Shown one piece after another: positions 49,445 to 57,201 of a stretch of DNA of 64,000 bases. Origin of the DNA: Roseiarcus sp963737365 (GTDB lineage: Bacteria; Pseudomonadota; Alphaproteobacteria; Rhizobiales; Beijerinckiaceae); the NCBI GenBank assembly GCA_963737365.1, contig CAVTSD010000007.1, positions 620,001 through 684,000 of the forward strand. The letters run 5' to 3'. The translations under genes and the position numbers were made by a program. Below the pieces are notes generated by a model that ran no database searches, was not told the origin of the DNA, and saw only the letters and a program-made list of their open reading frames with translations. Numbering within the stretch: the first letter of the stretch is position 1; every line of letters starts with the position of its first letter.

Positions 49445-49855
49445 TTATAGACCAATGAAGGTCCCGCCCCAACCACCTCCGGCCAGCGTAATCTGGTTGT
49501 TCACGATGCGGGCGGACTGCGTGGAAGGCAACGCGAGCCGCGCAATCATCGGGACATTGCTGGTTGCCTTGGTGTTCTTCAATGTGATCTCTGTACCGGC
49601 TCCAGAACGACAGACCGACACATTCCCTCTCAGCCAGAGCTTGCCCGCCTTTGTGGCTGAGTAGACCATCCCGCCGCTGCCGTCACGAATAGAAATCGTT
49701 AATGGCTTGCCATCGTTCTCCGTCGTCTCTTTCCATCTTGTCTTCACATGATTCGCTTTGACCTCACTGACGCTTTTAAGGCATTCGGCGTCCGCCAGCG
49801 TGGACTGGCCTAGCGCCAGAAAGCAAATGAATAGTGTCAATCTCGTTGAGGCCAT
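49445..49855 (-). CDS. Secreted small protein of unknown function
   Basis: 136 residues from ATG at 49853-49855: signal peptide MASTRLTLFICFLALGQSTLADA, then ECLKSVSEVKANHVKTRWKETTENDGKPLTISIRDGSGGMVYSATKAGKLWLRG, VCRSGAGTEITLKN and a beta-rich C terminus. Two Cys after the signal. No catalytic motif. Its stop codon adjoins the TTG start of the glycosyltransferase. Upstream coding extension to 50062 has poor character and overlaps the next gene, so it is rejected. Confidence 0.6.
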   Translation of the reverse strand: MASTRLTLFICFLALGQSTLADAECLKSVSEVKANHVKTRWKETTENDGKPLTISIRDGSGGMVYSATKAGKLWLRGNVSVCRSGAGTEITLKNTKATSNVPMIARLALPSTQSARIVNNQITLAGGGWGGTFIGL

Positions 49856-50040
49856 GTCACACCAAGGAAGAGAACGCGCAGATGGGCCGAGAAGACTTCT
49901 GCGCGGGAGCGATGATTGGCTCGGATTGCCGAAGTCCGGCATCTTAACCACGGGCTGTGGGCTTTGTTCCTTCCTTAATGGCCGACGTCCGGGGTGGTCG
50001 TGCCCGGCGAGGCCTGCGGGGCGGCCGTTCCCATCGATCA

Positions 50041-51186
50041 TTACGCCCCAACCTCTTCCCACAAGCCGGACTTCGCCGATCGCAGCACCGCGTCCGTTAC
50101 GAAGTCGGTCGCCAACGCTTCACGGAACGTCGGGCTGGCCGCCTCGCCGCGAGCGAGCGCCTCAAGGAAGTCCGCGACCTGGTGAATGAACGTGTGCTCA
50201 TAGCCGATCTGCAGGCCGGGCACCCACCAGTGCTTCATGTAAGGGTGGTCGCCGTCCGTAACGTGGAGCGAGCGCCACCCGCGCAACCGGCCCTCGTCGC
50301 TGTGGTCGAAATAGTGCAGGCGGTGGAGGTCGTGCAGGTCCCAAAGGATCGATGCTTTCTCGCCATTGATCTCGAACGTGTACAGCGCTTTATGGCCACG
50401 CGCGTACCGGGTTGCTTCGAAAGTGGCGAGCGAGCCGTTGGCGAATCTGGCGAGGAACGCCGCAGCGTCGTCGATCGTCACCTCCTGCTTCGCGCCGGTC
50501 AGGGCGTGCATTCGCTCCTTGACGAACGTCTCGGTCATCGCCGTAACCGTGTCGATCGGCCCGTTCAGCCACATCGCCGTATCGATGCAATGGGCGAGCA
50601 AGTCGCCGGTGACGCCGCTGCCAGCGACGCTCGCGTCGAGCCTCCACAGGGCCGCGCCGCCTTGAGGCAGATCGGCGGAAATGGTCCAGTCCTGCAGGAA
50701 CTTGGCGCGATAGTGAAAAATGCGCCCGAGCCGTCCTTCATCGATCAGCTGCTTCGCGAGCGTGACGGCGGGGACGCGGCGAAAATTGTACCAGACCATG
50801 TTCGGGCGCCCTGAGGCTTCAACCGCCGCAACCATCCGTTGGGTCTCAGCCGCGTTGCGGCCGAGCGGCTTCTCGCACATCACCATCTTGCCGGCTTCCA
50901 CCGCGGCGATCGCGATCTCCGCATGCGTGGCGTTGGGGCTCGCGATGTCGATAAGGTCGATATCCTCCCGGCGAATGAGATCGCGCCAATCCGTCTCGAA
51001 GCTTTCGTAGCCCCAATTCATAGCGAACGCTTGCGCCATCGCCCGATCGCGGGCGCAAGCCGCCTTGAGAACGGGCCGGGTCTCAAGCTCGAAGAACTGG
51101 TTGACCTTGCCGAAGGCGTTGGAATGGGTGCGGCCCATGAACCCGCAGCCGACAAGGCCGATATTGAGCGTGCTTTTCGTGCTCAT
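50041..51186 (-). CDS. Gfo/Idh/MocA-family sugar oxidoreductase
   Basis: 381 residues. N-terminal Rossmann fold GLVGCGFMGRTHSNAF, DIASPNATHAEIAIAAVEAGK, CEKPLGRNAAET (catalytic Lys of EKP) and the GFO/IDH C-terminal domain with SGVTGDLLAHCIDTAMWL, including the His of the DxxxH element. Likely oxidises a sugar or inositol at a ring carbon with NAD(P). It lies near a sugar-binding protein and glycosyltransferase, which hints at carbohydrate handling; no operon is certain. Confidence 0.92.
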   Translation of the reverse strand: MSTKSTLNIGLVGCGFMGRTHSNAFGKVNQFFELETRPVLKAACARDRAMAQAFAMNWGYESFETDWRDLIRREDIDLIDIASPNATHAEIAIAAVEAGKMVMCEKPLGRNAAETQRMVAAVEASGRPNMVWYNFRRVPAVTLAKQLIDEGRLGRIFHYRAKFLQDWTISADLPQGGAALWRLDASVAGSGVTGDLLAHCIDTAMWLNGPIDTVTAMTETFVKERMHALTGAKQEVTIDDAAAFLARFANGSLATFEATRYARGHKALYTFEINGEKASILWDLHDLHRLHYFDHSDEGRLRGWRSLHVTDGDHPYMKHWWVPGLQIGYEHTFIHQVADFLEALARGEAASPTFREALATDFVTDAVLRSAKSGLWEEVGA

Positions 51187-51447
51187 GGCAGGTCCTCGAA
51201 GCGGGTAAGTCTCGCGCGTGCAAGCAACGCCGTCTGAACACAGCAGAGCAATCAGGCGCCGGTCAAGGCTCGCCGTTCCAATGGAACAAGGATGAGACGG
51301 ACGACCTACTATAGCGGCGGCCAGGTAGGTGGGGTTGGCCCATAACCCCCGCAGTGAAGCCGAGCTTCTCGCGTTCCTGAAGTCAGCCGGCGGCGGGCGT
51401 ACAAAACTCGCGGGGCGGAGGTTGAGGCCTCCGCCGTTGAGCCGAAA

Positions 51448-51939
51448 TCACCCGCAAGCGCACTCCAGCGCGGCGGCTCTTTCAAGGCGGGCGCCATAGG
51501 CAGGCGCCAAAGGTTTGGGACGAAACGGAATCCCGAAACCTGCGGGCGCTGGCGGCGGGTCGTCGTCATCGTTGTCGTTGGCGCCATTCGGGGGGCCGAC
51601 CCGCCTCAGCCACCTCGTCATCACGCTGCGCCTGCGCCCCCAAGGCGGGGCCTGCCTGAAATCCTCTCCGCGCCCAGGCGTCAATTCATCGAGCTCAACC
51701 AGCGCTCGCCGAATCGCATCGACGTCAACGACAGCGCCGCTATCGAGCCGGCGAAAGGAGGGCGCGTTCTCGACCGCGCGCGCATCCGAAATCCACGAGG
51801 CGAGGATCGCGCGCTTTTCCGCCGTGCTCAGCTTCGGATCGCTCGTGACGTCGCTGGGATGGGTGTATATCGCCGCCCCGTAAGCTTGCGCGGACGACTC
51901 GCGGCGGGTTGATTGGAAAGGGCTAAAGCTCTTGTTCAT
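51448..51939 (-). CDS. Conserved rhizobial hypothetical protein
   Basis: 163 residues from the ATG at 51937-51939 (MNKSFSPFQSTRR), which has GGAGA at suitable distance; other Met codons lie 2 and 5 codons upstream. KLSTAEKRAILASWISDARAVENAPSFRRLDSGAVVDVDAIRRALVELD resembles a small helical domain common in rhizobial unknown proteins. Asp-rich NDDDDPPPAP follows, with a short basic/proline region. No predicted signal or membrane segment. No function assigned. Confidence 0.6.
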   Translation of the reverse strand: MNKSFSPFQSTRRESSAQAYGAAIYTHPSDVTSDPKLSTAEKRAILASWISDARAVENAPSFRRLDSGAVVDVDAIRRALVELDELTPGRGEDFRQAPPWGRRRSVMTRWLRRVGPPNGANDNDDDDPPPAPAGFGIPFRPKPLAPAYGARLERAAALECACG

Positions 51940-51959
51940 CTCCATTCTCCGCAATCAGG

Positions 51960-51985
51960 GCCTCCCGGTCCTGAAACCGGGAGGC
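51960..51985 (-). terminator. Hairpin downstream of hsp20
   Basis: 10-bp perfect stem GCCTCCCGGT / ACCGGGAGGC with a 6-base loop, 25 bases after the hsp20 stop and before the next minus-strand gene. No T-run, so factor-independent termination is uncertain. Confidence 0.5.
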
Positions 51986-52009
51986 GGACCGCAGTTTACT
52001 GTTCGCAGA

Positions 52010-52474
52010 TCACGCGACCTTTTTGGCGCTGCTGATGTCGATCTGCTTTGCTTGATTGTCCTGCTTCACAACCTTTGGATCCGTGCCGATCTCGATGCGC
52101 CGGGGCTTCAGCTGCTCCGGCACCTCGCGCACGAGGTCAATCGTGAGCAGGCCATGCTCCACACTCGCGCCGGTGACCTTCACATGGTCAGCGAGATTGA
52201 AGCTCTGCTTGAAGCTCAGCGGGATGCCCTGGTGCAGAAGCTCCGGCTGCTCGCCCTTCTGGCCCGTCACGAAGAGCGTACCTCCGTGCTGGACCAATTC
52301 GATCTCGTTTGGCGCGAAGCCGGCGACCGTCATGGTGATACGGTATTGGTCTTCGCCCTTCTTCTCGATGTTGTAAGGCGGCCAGTCCGAGCGGATGCTC
52401 TTGTCCAGAAGATCGAAAAGTTGGTCGAAGCCGACGGTCGAACGATAGTAGGGAGTAAAATCGAAAGTTCGCAT
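52010..52474 (-). CDS. Small heat shock protein Hsp20
   Basis: 154 residues from ATG at 52472-52474; GGAGGA lies 7 bases upstream (an upstream GTG has only 1 base spacing and is rejected). Alpha-crystallin domain: YNIEKKGEDQYRITMTVAGFAP, then LLHQGIPLSFKQSFNLADHVKV and LLTIDLVREVPEQLKPRRIEI. IbpA-like class A bacterial sHsp, an ATP-independent chaperone. Preceded by a ROSE-like RNA thermometer and a possible heat-shock promoter. Confidence 0.95.
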   Translation of the reverse strand: MRTFDFTPYYRSTVGFDQLFDLLDKSIRSDWPPYNIEKKGEDQYRITMTVAGFAPNEIELVQHGGTLFVTGQKGEQPELLHQGIPLSFKQSFNLADHVKVTGASVEHGLLTIDLVREVPEQLKPRRIEIGTDPKVVKQDNQAKQIDISSAKKVA

Positions 52475-52556
52475 AGCCACATCCTCCGTGAAGCAACATG
52501 GTTACGTTGCCGGCGTTTGCCGGCGCTCTCGCCAAGCCCTTTAAGGCCTCGGCGCC
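52475..52556 (-). promoter_or_regulatory. ROSE-type RNA thermometer in the hsp20 leader
   Basis: The leader can fold into several stem-loops. Next to the start, TTGCT (complement of 52492-52496) pairs with the Shine-Dalgarno GGAGGA (complement of 52482-52487), flanked by CAT/ATG pairing: the ROSE signature that hides the ribosome site at low temperature. A second GC stem (GCCGGC at 52509-52514 and 52519-52524, loop GTTT) lies upstream. ROSE elements control many rhizobial Hsp20 genes. The pairing is seen; temperature response is inferred. Confidence 0.75.
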
Positions 52557-52560
52557 GAAC

Positions 52561-52589
52561 GATTTGGGTTGGGAAAAAAGGACGTCAAG
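52561..52589 (-). promoter_or_regulatory. Candidate promoter for hsp20
   Basis: On the minus strand CTTGAC (52584-52589) is followed by CAAATC about 17 bases later, just upstream of the ROSE leader. CTTG-starting -35 boxes occur in alphaproteobacterial RpoH as well as housekeeping promoters; the -10 is weak, so the sigma factor is not settled. Confidence 0.35.
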
Positions 52590-52660
52590 AGCGTCGTTGA
52601 AAATTTTTTCGCGAACCAAACCAGGCAGTTGGCGCCGCGCGTGGGGCCTCGCAGCGTTAA

Positions 52661-54739
52661 CTAATCAAGGGGGTGCGACGGGCCTATCTGTGGCGCGCGC
52701 ACGGGCTTCGCCAAGCCGTAAAAGACCACCACGCCTTGCCCGCCGCAGCGCGTCGAAAGGCCTTCGGCGGGCTTGCCGTAACACGACGCGGAATCCTGCC
52801 AGTTGTTGGACGCCCAGACGTCGCCCGCGGGATCGATGGATGCGTCGACCAGCATCTGCATGCCCCCGCCCTTATACCCGCCGGGCGGCGAAATCGGATC
52901 GCCTGTCTTCAGCCCCCGCGGGCAGGTCTCGGTTCGCGCGCCGCAGAGCTCCGTCAGGCCGCCGCCGGGCGCGAAATTGGAAATCCAGGCGTGGTCGTCG
53001 CCGTCGATGGACACCGCCCATGCGCCCCAGATGCTGCCCGGGTTGAAAGGCGATCCCGGCATGGGGCTGCCGTCCGGCCGCAGCATCGATACGCTTCCCA
53101 AGCCCGGATGAGACAGCAAGTCGCCAAGAGCGACCTGGTCGATCGCCGACAGGGTCGCTCCGGTCAGTTTGAGTTCAAGCAGGCGTAATTTGGTCTCCAA
53201 GGTCAATCCGGATCCGATCGTATTGGTGATCCAGGCGTTGCCTTTGCTATCGATCGCCATGCCCTTGCCGCTGCCGCCCCCGGTCGGGAAGATCTCGACC
53301 TTGCTCGGATCGCTCGCCGGGAAGCGGGTCACCGTGTCGCCGATCGCATTGGTGATCCAGATTCGATCCTGCTGATCGATCGCAAGTCCGAATGGGCCGT
53401 TGAGTTTGCAAGGGCTGTCCTTGTTCGGCTTGCCGTCGGCAGCCTCGCAATAGAACTTCGCTTTCGCCGGGTCGCCCTGCGGCAGAAAGACGACTTTATC
53501 GTCGCCGAAATCCAAAGCCCAGACGTCGCCGTTTGGCGTGACGATGACGCCTTGCATCGTTTTGAGCTTGCCGCCGAAATTATAGCCCTCGGGCGGCGAG
53601 AGCGGCTTTCCGTCCTTATCGAACAGCGAAATTGTCTGCCCGCTAGTGCTGGTGACCCAGACGCGGTCGTTGGCGTCGATCGCGGTGCCGAAGCCCGGGC
53701 CAAGCATGCCGCCGCCAGCAAATCCTGTCGTCATCGGAGAGAGAGGGTGCCCGTTCGAGGCAAACTTCGATAGATTGCCGTTCCACAGGTCGTCGTGTCC
53801 TTGCCAGCCGACAAGGAAGTTGGCGCCGACCCAGGCGTCGCCCTTGCTGTCAAACATCACCTTCGCGCCGCCCGCATTGCCGCCGCCGGTGAACTTGAGG
53901 GGCAAGACCCACGCGCTGGGCGCGAAGCTCAAGTAGGGCATGAACGGCGTCGCCCGCATGTGCTTGCCGTTGGGGACAGGGTAGAATGAGTCCAAGAGCG
54001 CAAACGTGCGCTCTGGCTGGTATGCCGAATGGCGCGCGATGCCTTCGGCAGACGTCAGCGTGTCGGCCGGCGCGTCGCCTGTCGGCGCCTTGGCCGCCTG
54101 GAACAGCTGATCGCAAGCTTTGGGCGTGACCCGCGTGGCGCAACCCGCAAGCGCATCGGCGAGCGTGGCGAAACTCGCCATCGTCGGCGTTTGGCCGCTG
54201 TTGAGCGGGTCCTGGATGGGGCCGCCCCACCCGCCGGTTGAGAGATCGACGAAGTTCGGCACATTGCCCGCGGCGATGCTGAGACTGAGCGCCGGCCCCT
54301 TGAGCGCCGCGCCATCAAGGAATTGCGCATTGGTCCAGACCGAAGCGATGGTGGTCATTTCGTTAACGGTGACCTTGGCTGGGGCGCCGCCCAGCACGGC
54401 CAGAAACGCCAGCGCCGGATTGTCTCCCGCCCCATTGTTGATAGAGGCGACGCCGCCTTTCGCGATCACATAAAGGCTTTCGCTCGCTCCAGGCGTCTCG
54501 TCCGTGCTGAGCGCAAAGCTCCCGTCGTCCGCCGTTTTGGCTTGCGCCAGCTGCTTAGGTTCGCTCGCGCTCCCGGCCCATAACGTGACGGTCGAGCCCG
54601 CAACCGCACCGCCGCCGGCCTGAACCTGCCCATCGATGCGGATTGCGGCCGCCGCGGGACTGGCTAAAAAGCCCGCGAGACCGAAAAGGCCGGCCGCCAA
54701 TGCAAGCCGCGCGGCTCGATTTGCGCTCTCGAGTTTCAT
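52661..54739 (-). CDS. Exported NHL/SMP-30-type beta-propeller protein
   Basis: 692 residues from ATG at 54737-54739 with AGGAGGAG upstream. Signal peptide ends about ASPAAAA. An N-terminal carboxypeptidase-regulatory-like beta domain (IRIDGQVQAGGGAVAGSTVTLW) is followed by a helical region, then repeated six-bladed propeller motifs (GTAIDANDRVWVTSTSG, GVIVTPNGDVWALDFG, GLAIDQQDRIWITNAIG, GMAIDSKGNAWITNTIG, VSIDGDDHAWISNF). The pattern resembles Vgb/NHL repeat proteins acting as binding or lactonase domains. Several Cys late in the protein. No catalytic claim. Confidence 0.85.
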   Translation of the reverse strand: MKLESANRAARLALAAGLFGLAGFLASPAAAAIRIDGQVQAGGGAVAGSTVTLWAGSASEPKQLAQAKTADDGSFALSTDETPGASESLYVIAKGGVASINNGAGDNPALAFLAVLGGAPAKVTVNEMTTIASVWTNAQFLDGAALKGPALSLSIAAGNVPNFVDLSTGGWGGPIQDPLNSGQTPTMASFATLADALAGCATRVTPKACDQLFQAAKAPTGDAPADTLTSAEGIARHSAYQPERTFALLDSFYPVPNGKHMRATPFMPYLSFAPSAWVLPLKFTGGGNAGGAKVMFDSKGDAWVGANFLVGWQGHDDLWNGNLSKFASNGHPLSPMTTGFAGGGMLGPGFGTAIDANDRVWVTSTSGQTISLFDKDGKPLSPPEGYNFGGKLKTMQGVIVTPNGDVWALDFGDDKVVFLPQGDPAKAKFYCEAADGKPNKDSPCKLNGPFGLAIDQQDRIWITNAIGDTVTRFPASDPSKVEIFPTGGGSGKGMAIDSKGNAWITNTIGSGLTLETKLRLLELKLTGATLSAIDQVALGDLLSHPGLGSVSMLRPDGSPMPGSPFNPGSIWGAWAVSIDGDDHAWISNFAPGGGLTELCGARTETCPRGLKTGDPISPPGGYKGGGMQMLVDASIDPAGDVWASNNWQDSASCYGKPAEGLSTRCGGQGVVVFYGLAKPVRAPQIGPSHPLD

Positions 54740-54987
54740 CGCCTCGCTCCTCCTGATTCGCTCGTTTCGCGATAATATGAGAACTCGGAACACTATCGAA
54801 GGCGCTTGGGGCAGAATTCAAGAATTGCAGCGCGTGCCGGCCAAGGCTCGTCCGCGGCACGACCCGCATGGGGAGACCGGCCCTTCCAAGAGCACGCGAC
54901 CATGGATTGCGCTCGCCCGCGCCTCTGATGGAATATGGCGCCACGTCATCCTCCTTGCGGGGCCTGGCGAGGGTAGGGCAAATCGAA

Positions 54988-55767
54988 ATGTCGTATTTTT
55001 TATCGGCTCTTCCTCTCTGGGCGCTTATTCTCGCCGTGGTCGTCATCCCGACGGCGATCGCGCTCGGGGTCCAAGTTCTGGTCCGGCGCGCGGTCGGCGT
55101 CGAGAAGCTATCCCTCAACAATGAGGTCGCCGGCTTCATCTTCGCCATAATCGGCGTGGTCTATGCGGTGCTGCTCGCCTTCGTCGTCATTGCGGTCTGG
55201 GATAAATTCAGCGAGGGCCAAACCTCGGTCGCAAAAGAATCCGCCGCCGCGGCGGCCTTGTTCTACTATTCCGAGGGCGGGGAGCCAGAAGCCATCAAGC
55301 TCCGTGAGGGCCTTGTTCACTACCTCACGCTCGTTATCGAAAGCGATTGGCCCGCAATGGCGTCCAAGTCCGAGGACAGCCAGACGACCGACGCGTTGGG
55401 CGCTCTTTACCACGCCGCCATGGCGCTAAATCGGTCGGGCGCGCGGAGCATCCCCGATATGTCGGAGGTCTTTACCCAAGTCGACAATTTGACCTTGGCT
55501 AGACGCTTGCGCCTTCATCTCTCGACCGGACTCGTGCCTGAGATCATCTGGATCACGCTCTTTGCGGGCGCCGGTTTCACCGTCTGCTTCGCGCTATTCT
55601 TCGGCAGTCCCAATGCGCTCGCGCAGCTTGCGATGACTGCGATTCTGTCGATCGTCCTCGCGGCCGGCCTGGTTGTCATCATTTCCCTGGACCACCCGTT
55701 CAGTGGTCCAGTGCACATAGCGCCGGAAGCGCTGGAGCACGTGCTGGCAATTGCCGAACATGGATAG
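54988..55767 (+). CDS. DUF4239 membrane protein
   Basis: 259 residues from the ATG at 54988 (MSYFLSALPLW); 40 upstream codons lack membrane or domain character. Two N-terminal helices at about 10-30 and 45-70, then a helical middle, then two helices. FIFAIIGVVYAVLLAFVVIAVWDKFS and the closing LDHPFSGPVHIAPEALEHVLA are DUF4239 signatures; this clade relates to bestrophin-like channels. Divergent from the propeller gene. Related by layout to the protein at 37424-38176. Confidence 0.82.
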   Translation: MSYFLSALPLWALILAVVVIPTAIALGVQVLVRRAVGVEKLSLNNEVAGFIFAIIGVVYAVLLAFVVIAVWDKFSEGQTSVAKESAAAAALFYYSEGGEPEAIKLREGLVHYLTLVIESDWPAMASKSEDSQTTDALGALYHAAMALNRSGARSIPDMSEVFTQVDNLTLARRLRLHLSTGLVPEIIWITLFAGAGFTVCFALFFGSPNALAQLAMTAILSIVLAAGLVVIISLDHPFSGPVHIAPEALEHVLAIAEHG

Positions 55768-56109
55768 CGCGGCGTGTGGATTCGGGCGGCAACGGGTCGA
55801 AAAGCGGTCAAACTTGACGGAAATCGCCTCGAAATACAGCCGAACTAAGCGGGGAGAACGACTGGCGACGGCGCCCGGAAATCTTCGCGCGAATTCCTGA
55901 ACCTAACAGAGAACGGCCCGCAGGATCGACCGGAATGCGCCTGGCGGTTTGTTGGCTTTCGAGTCGGCCAGAGTCACGCGCCGGATCGAGCGCGCGAACG
56001 AAGCAAAGGAAAATGCCCGCCGAGATCGTTGCGGCGGGCTCTGGTTGTTCAGTTCTCAGCGCGGGACTGAAGCGCCAGGATAATCGAAAACGGAAGTCGC
56101 CAAGCTGCG
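55768..56109. other. Gene-free stretch
   Basis: 342 bases with no supported gene. Contains the hairpin at 56015-56039. An open frame on the minus strand has no ribosome site and weak composition. Confidence 0.5.
56015..56039 (+). terminator. Possible terminator hairpin
   Basis: GCCCGCC / GGCGGGC separated by an 11-base loop, about 250 bases after the DUF4239 gene and before the convergent small-protein gene. Followed by TCTGGTTGTTC, not a clean T-run. Similar CCCGCC...GGCGGG hairpins follow many rhizobial genes. Confidence 0.4.
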
Positions 56110-56356
56110 CTAGAACCAATTGCACGAGGTGATATTTTGGACTCCATCCCAGGTCGTCCAGTGCGTGTTATGGCAACGGCCATTGTCCGTCCACTGGCAT
56201 AGCAGGAACAGCCGCTTCCGCGTTGCTAGGCACGACGCCGTAAACAACAGCGGCTCTATGATGTCGAGCGTGTATCGGATATTGACCTTCGGTCTGTGCG
56301 TATGCCGCAGAGCTGAATAATCCGACAGCCGCTAGCGCTGCTAAGAATAAGCGCAT
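56110..56356 (-). CDS. Small secreted protein, possible frameshift
   Basis: Excellent start: AGGAGGAAACG precedes the ATG at 56354-56356. Signal peptide MRLFLAALAAVGLFSSAAYA, then a short mature region. As read it ends after VPAMPVDGQWPLP at 56168. One base removed near 56203 would continue as a Cys/Trp-rich tail (LCQWTDNGRC, HNTHWTTWDG, VQNITSCNWF) to a TAG at 56110-56112, which looks much more like a folded secreted peptide. If the short form is right, the CDS is 56168..56356. Unknown function. Confidence 0.55.
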
Positions 56357-56389
56357 CGTTTCCTCCTTAATTGTCTAAGCATGTTTAAT

Positions 56390-56495
56390 CTCCTATAATA
56401 GATTAAGTACAGAAAATAAAAAACGCTTTATAAATTAAAACTTATTGTTTGAAGGGCTAATTAAAATGCATTTTATAAACAATAAATTATTGTGG
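56390..56495. other. AT-rich island with inverted repeats
   Basis: Unlike the rest of the window, this stretch is mostly A and T. TTATTGTTT at 56443-56450 region recurs as its complement AAACAATAA (56477-56485), and ACAATAA/TTATTGT (56479-56485 / 56487-56493) forms a 7-bp hairpin around one A. It may be a promoter-proximal curved element of the small secreted gene. Confidence 0.5.
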
Positions 56496-56708
56496 CGTTT
56501 TCGCAGCGCGCTGCCAGCATAGCAAGCGATGTTCAACAATGAATCATCTCTTCACATTATGACCGTGTCTTTCTCTGGCGGGGATCAATTGCTTGAGCGA
56601 TCAAGGCAGGCTTGGGGGAGCGGGCGCGAGCCATCATTGAGCGCTGTCCGCCATGTCGAGTCTACTATAGCGTTGACTGGTGGCCCCGGCTCGAATGCCG
56701 GTAAAGCC

Positions 56709-56739
56709 GTGGATGGCCGGCCTTGCGCCGGCCATCCAC
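56709..56739. repeat. Rhizobial-type GC palindrome, copy 1
   Basis: GTGGATGGCCGG and CCGGCCATCCAC are exact complements around a 7-base loop, a REP-like element common in Rhizobiales intergenic DNA. Confidence 0.7.
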
Positions 56740-56809
56740 GCCCCGGCGACAATCTCTCGCCCCGCTCAAACTCTCGTTTCCCTGGCTTACGCCGACCTGC
56801 GGAGTTCTG

Positions 56810-56838
56810 GTGGACGGCCGGGTCAAGCCCGGCCATGA
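56810..56838. repeat. Rhizobial-type GC palindrome, copy 2
   Basis: GGCCGGG at 56816-56822 and CCCGGCC at 56828-56834 around a 5-base loop, preceded by GTGGAC. It belongs to the same repeat type as the element 80 bases to the left. Confidence 0.65.
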
Positions 56839-57044
56839 CCGAGCAACGCCGCCTGCCCCCACCGAAAAATACAAAATCCAACAAAATATTCCGGGAAACC
56901 GGAATTTATGTTAGGTTATTCAATTCGCCCTCTCAGTCGCGGCAGATCAACAAGAAGGGCGTAAGGCATAGGCATTTGGTGCGGTCAGGCGGCCTGATTA
57001 CAACCTGAAACTAAGGAGGCCGGATTTTTTTACTCCAAACGGCT

Positions 57045-57064
57045 GTAACCCCTTGAAAAGTCTC
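57045..57064 (-). repeat. Dispersed 20-bp motif, copy 2
   Basis: Reverse complement is GAGACTTTTCAAGGGGTTAC, differing at one base from copy 1 at 11672-11691. It directly adjoins the 10-bp repeat array. Confidence 0.7.
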
Positions 57065-57080
57065 GATTCCAAAAAATAAA

Positions 57081-57150
57081 CGCTAGCAAACGCTAGCATT
57101 TTTACTAGCGTTTACTAGCATTTACTGACGTTTACAGGCCTTTATTGGCA
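57081..57150. repeat. 10-bp-phased repeat array with inverted symmetry
   Basis: Seven consecutive 10-base blocks with no gap: CGCTAGCAAA, CGCTAGCATT, TTTACTAGCG, TTTACTAGCA, TTTACTGACG, TTTACAGGCC, TTTATTGGCA. The first two are near-inverse complements of blocks 3 and 4; blocks 3-7 diverge progressively. One helical turn per unit suggests a protein-binding array or a decaying iteron. No replication or recombination gene lies nearby. Confidence 0.7.
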
Positions 57151-57201
57151 GGCCGTTCGCGCAACGGGTTGTGTCGCTCGGGAGCGGCAGACGGCCCCGC
57201 C

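Larger units (their letters stand above)
56357..57201. other. Gene-free repeat-rich stretch
   Basis: 845 bases without a supported gene. It holds an AT-rich island (about 56390-56495), two GC palindromes (56709-56739 and 56816-56834), the inverse copy of the dispersed 20-bp motif and the 10-bp repeat array. A 159-codon open frame (56529-57008) crosses the palindromes and has no ribosome site. The minus strand of the palindromic part translates as MAGLDPAVH, a well-known artefact of rhizobial intergenic repeats. Confidence 0.65.

Noticed and set aside
56529..57008. 159-codon open frame in the repeat region
   Set aside because: Crosses palindromic repeats, has no ribosome site, and reflects the known MAGLDPAxH artefact.
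57081..57150. CRISPR array
   Set aside because: Units are 10 bases without spacers and lack cas genes.
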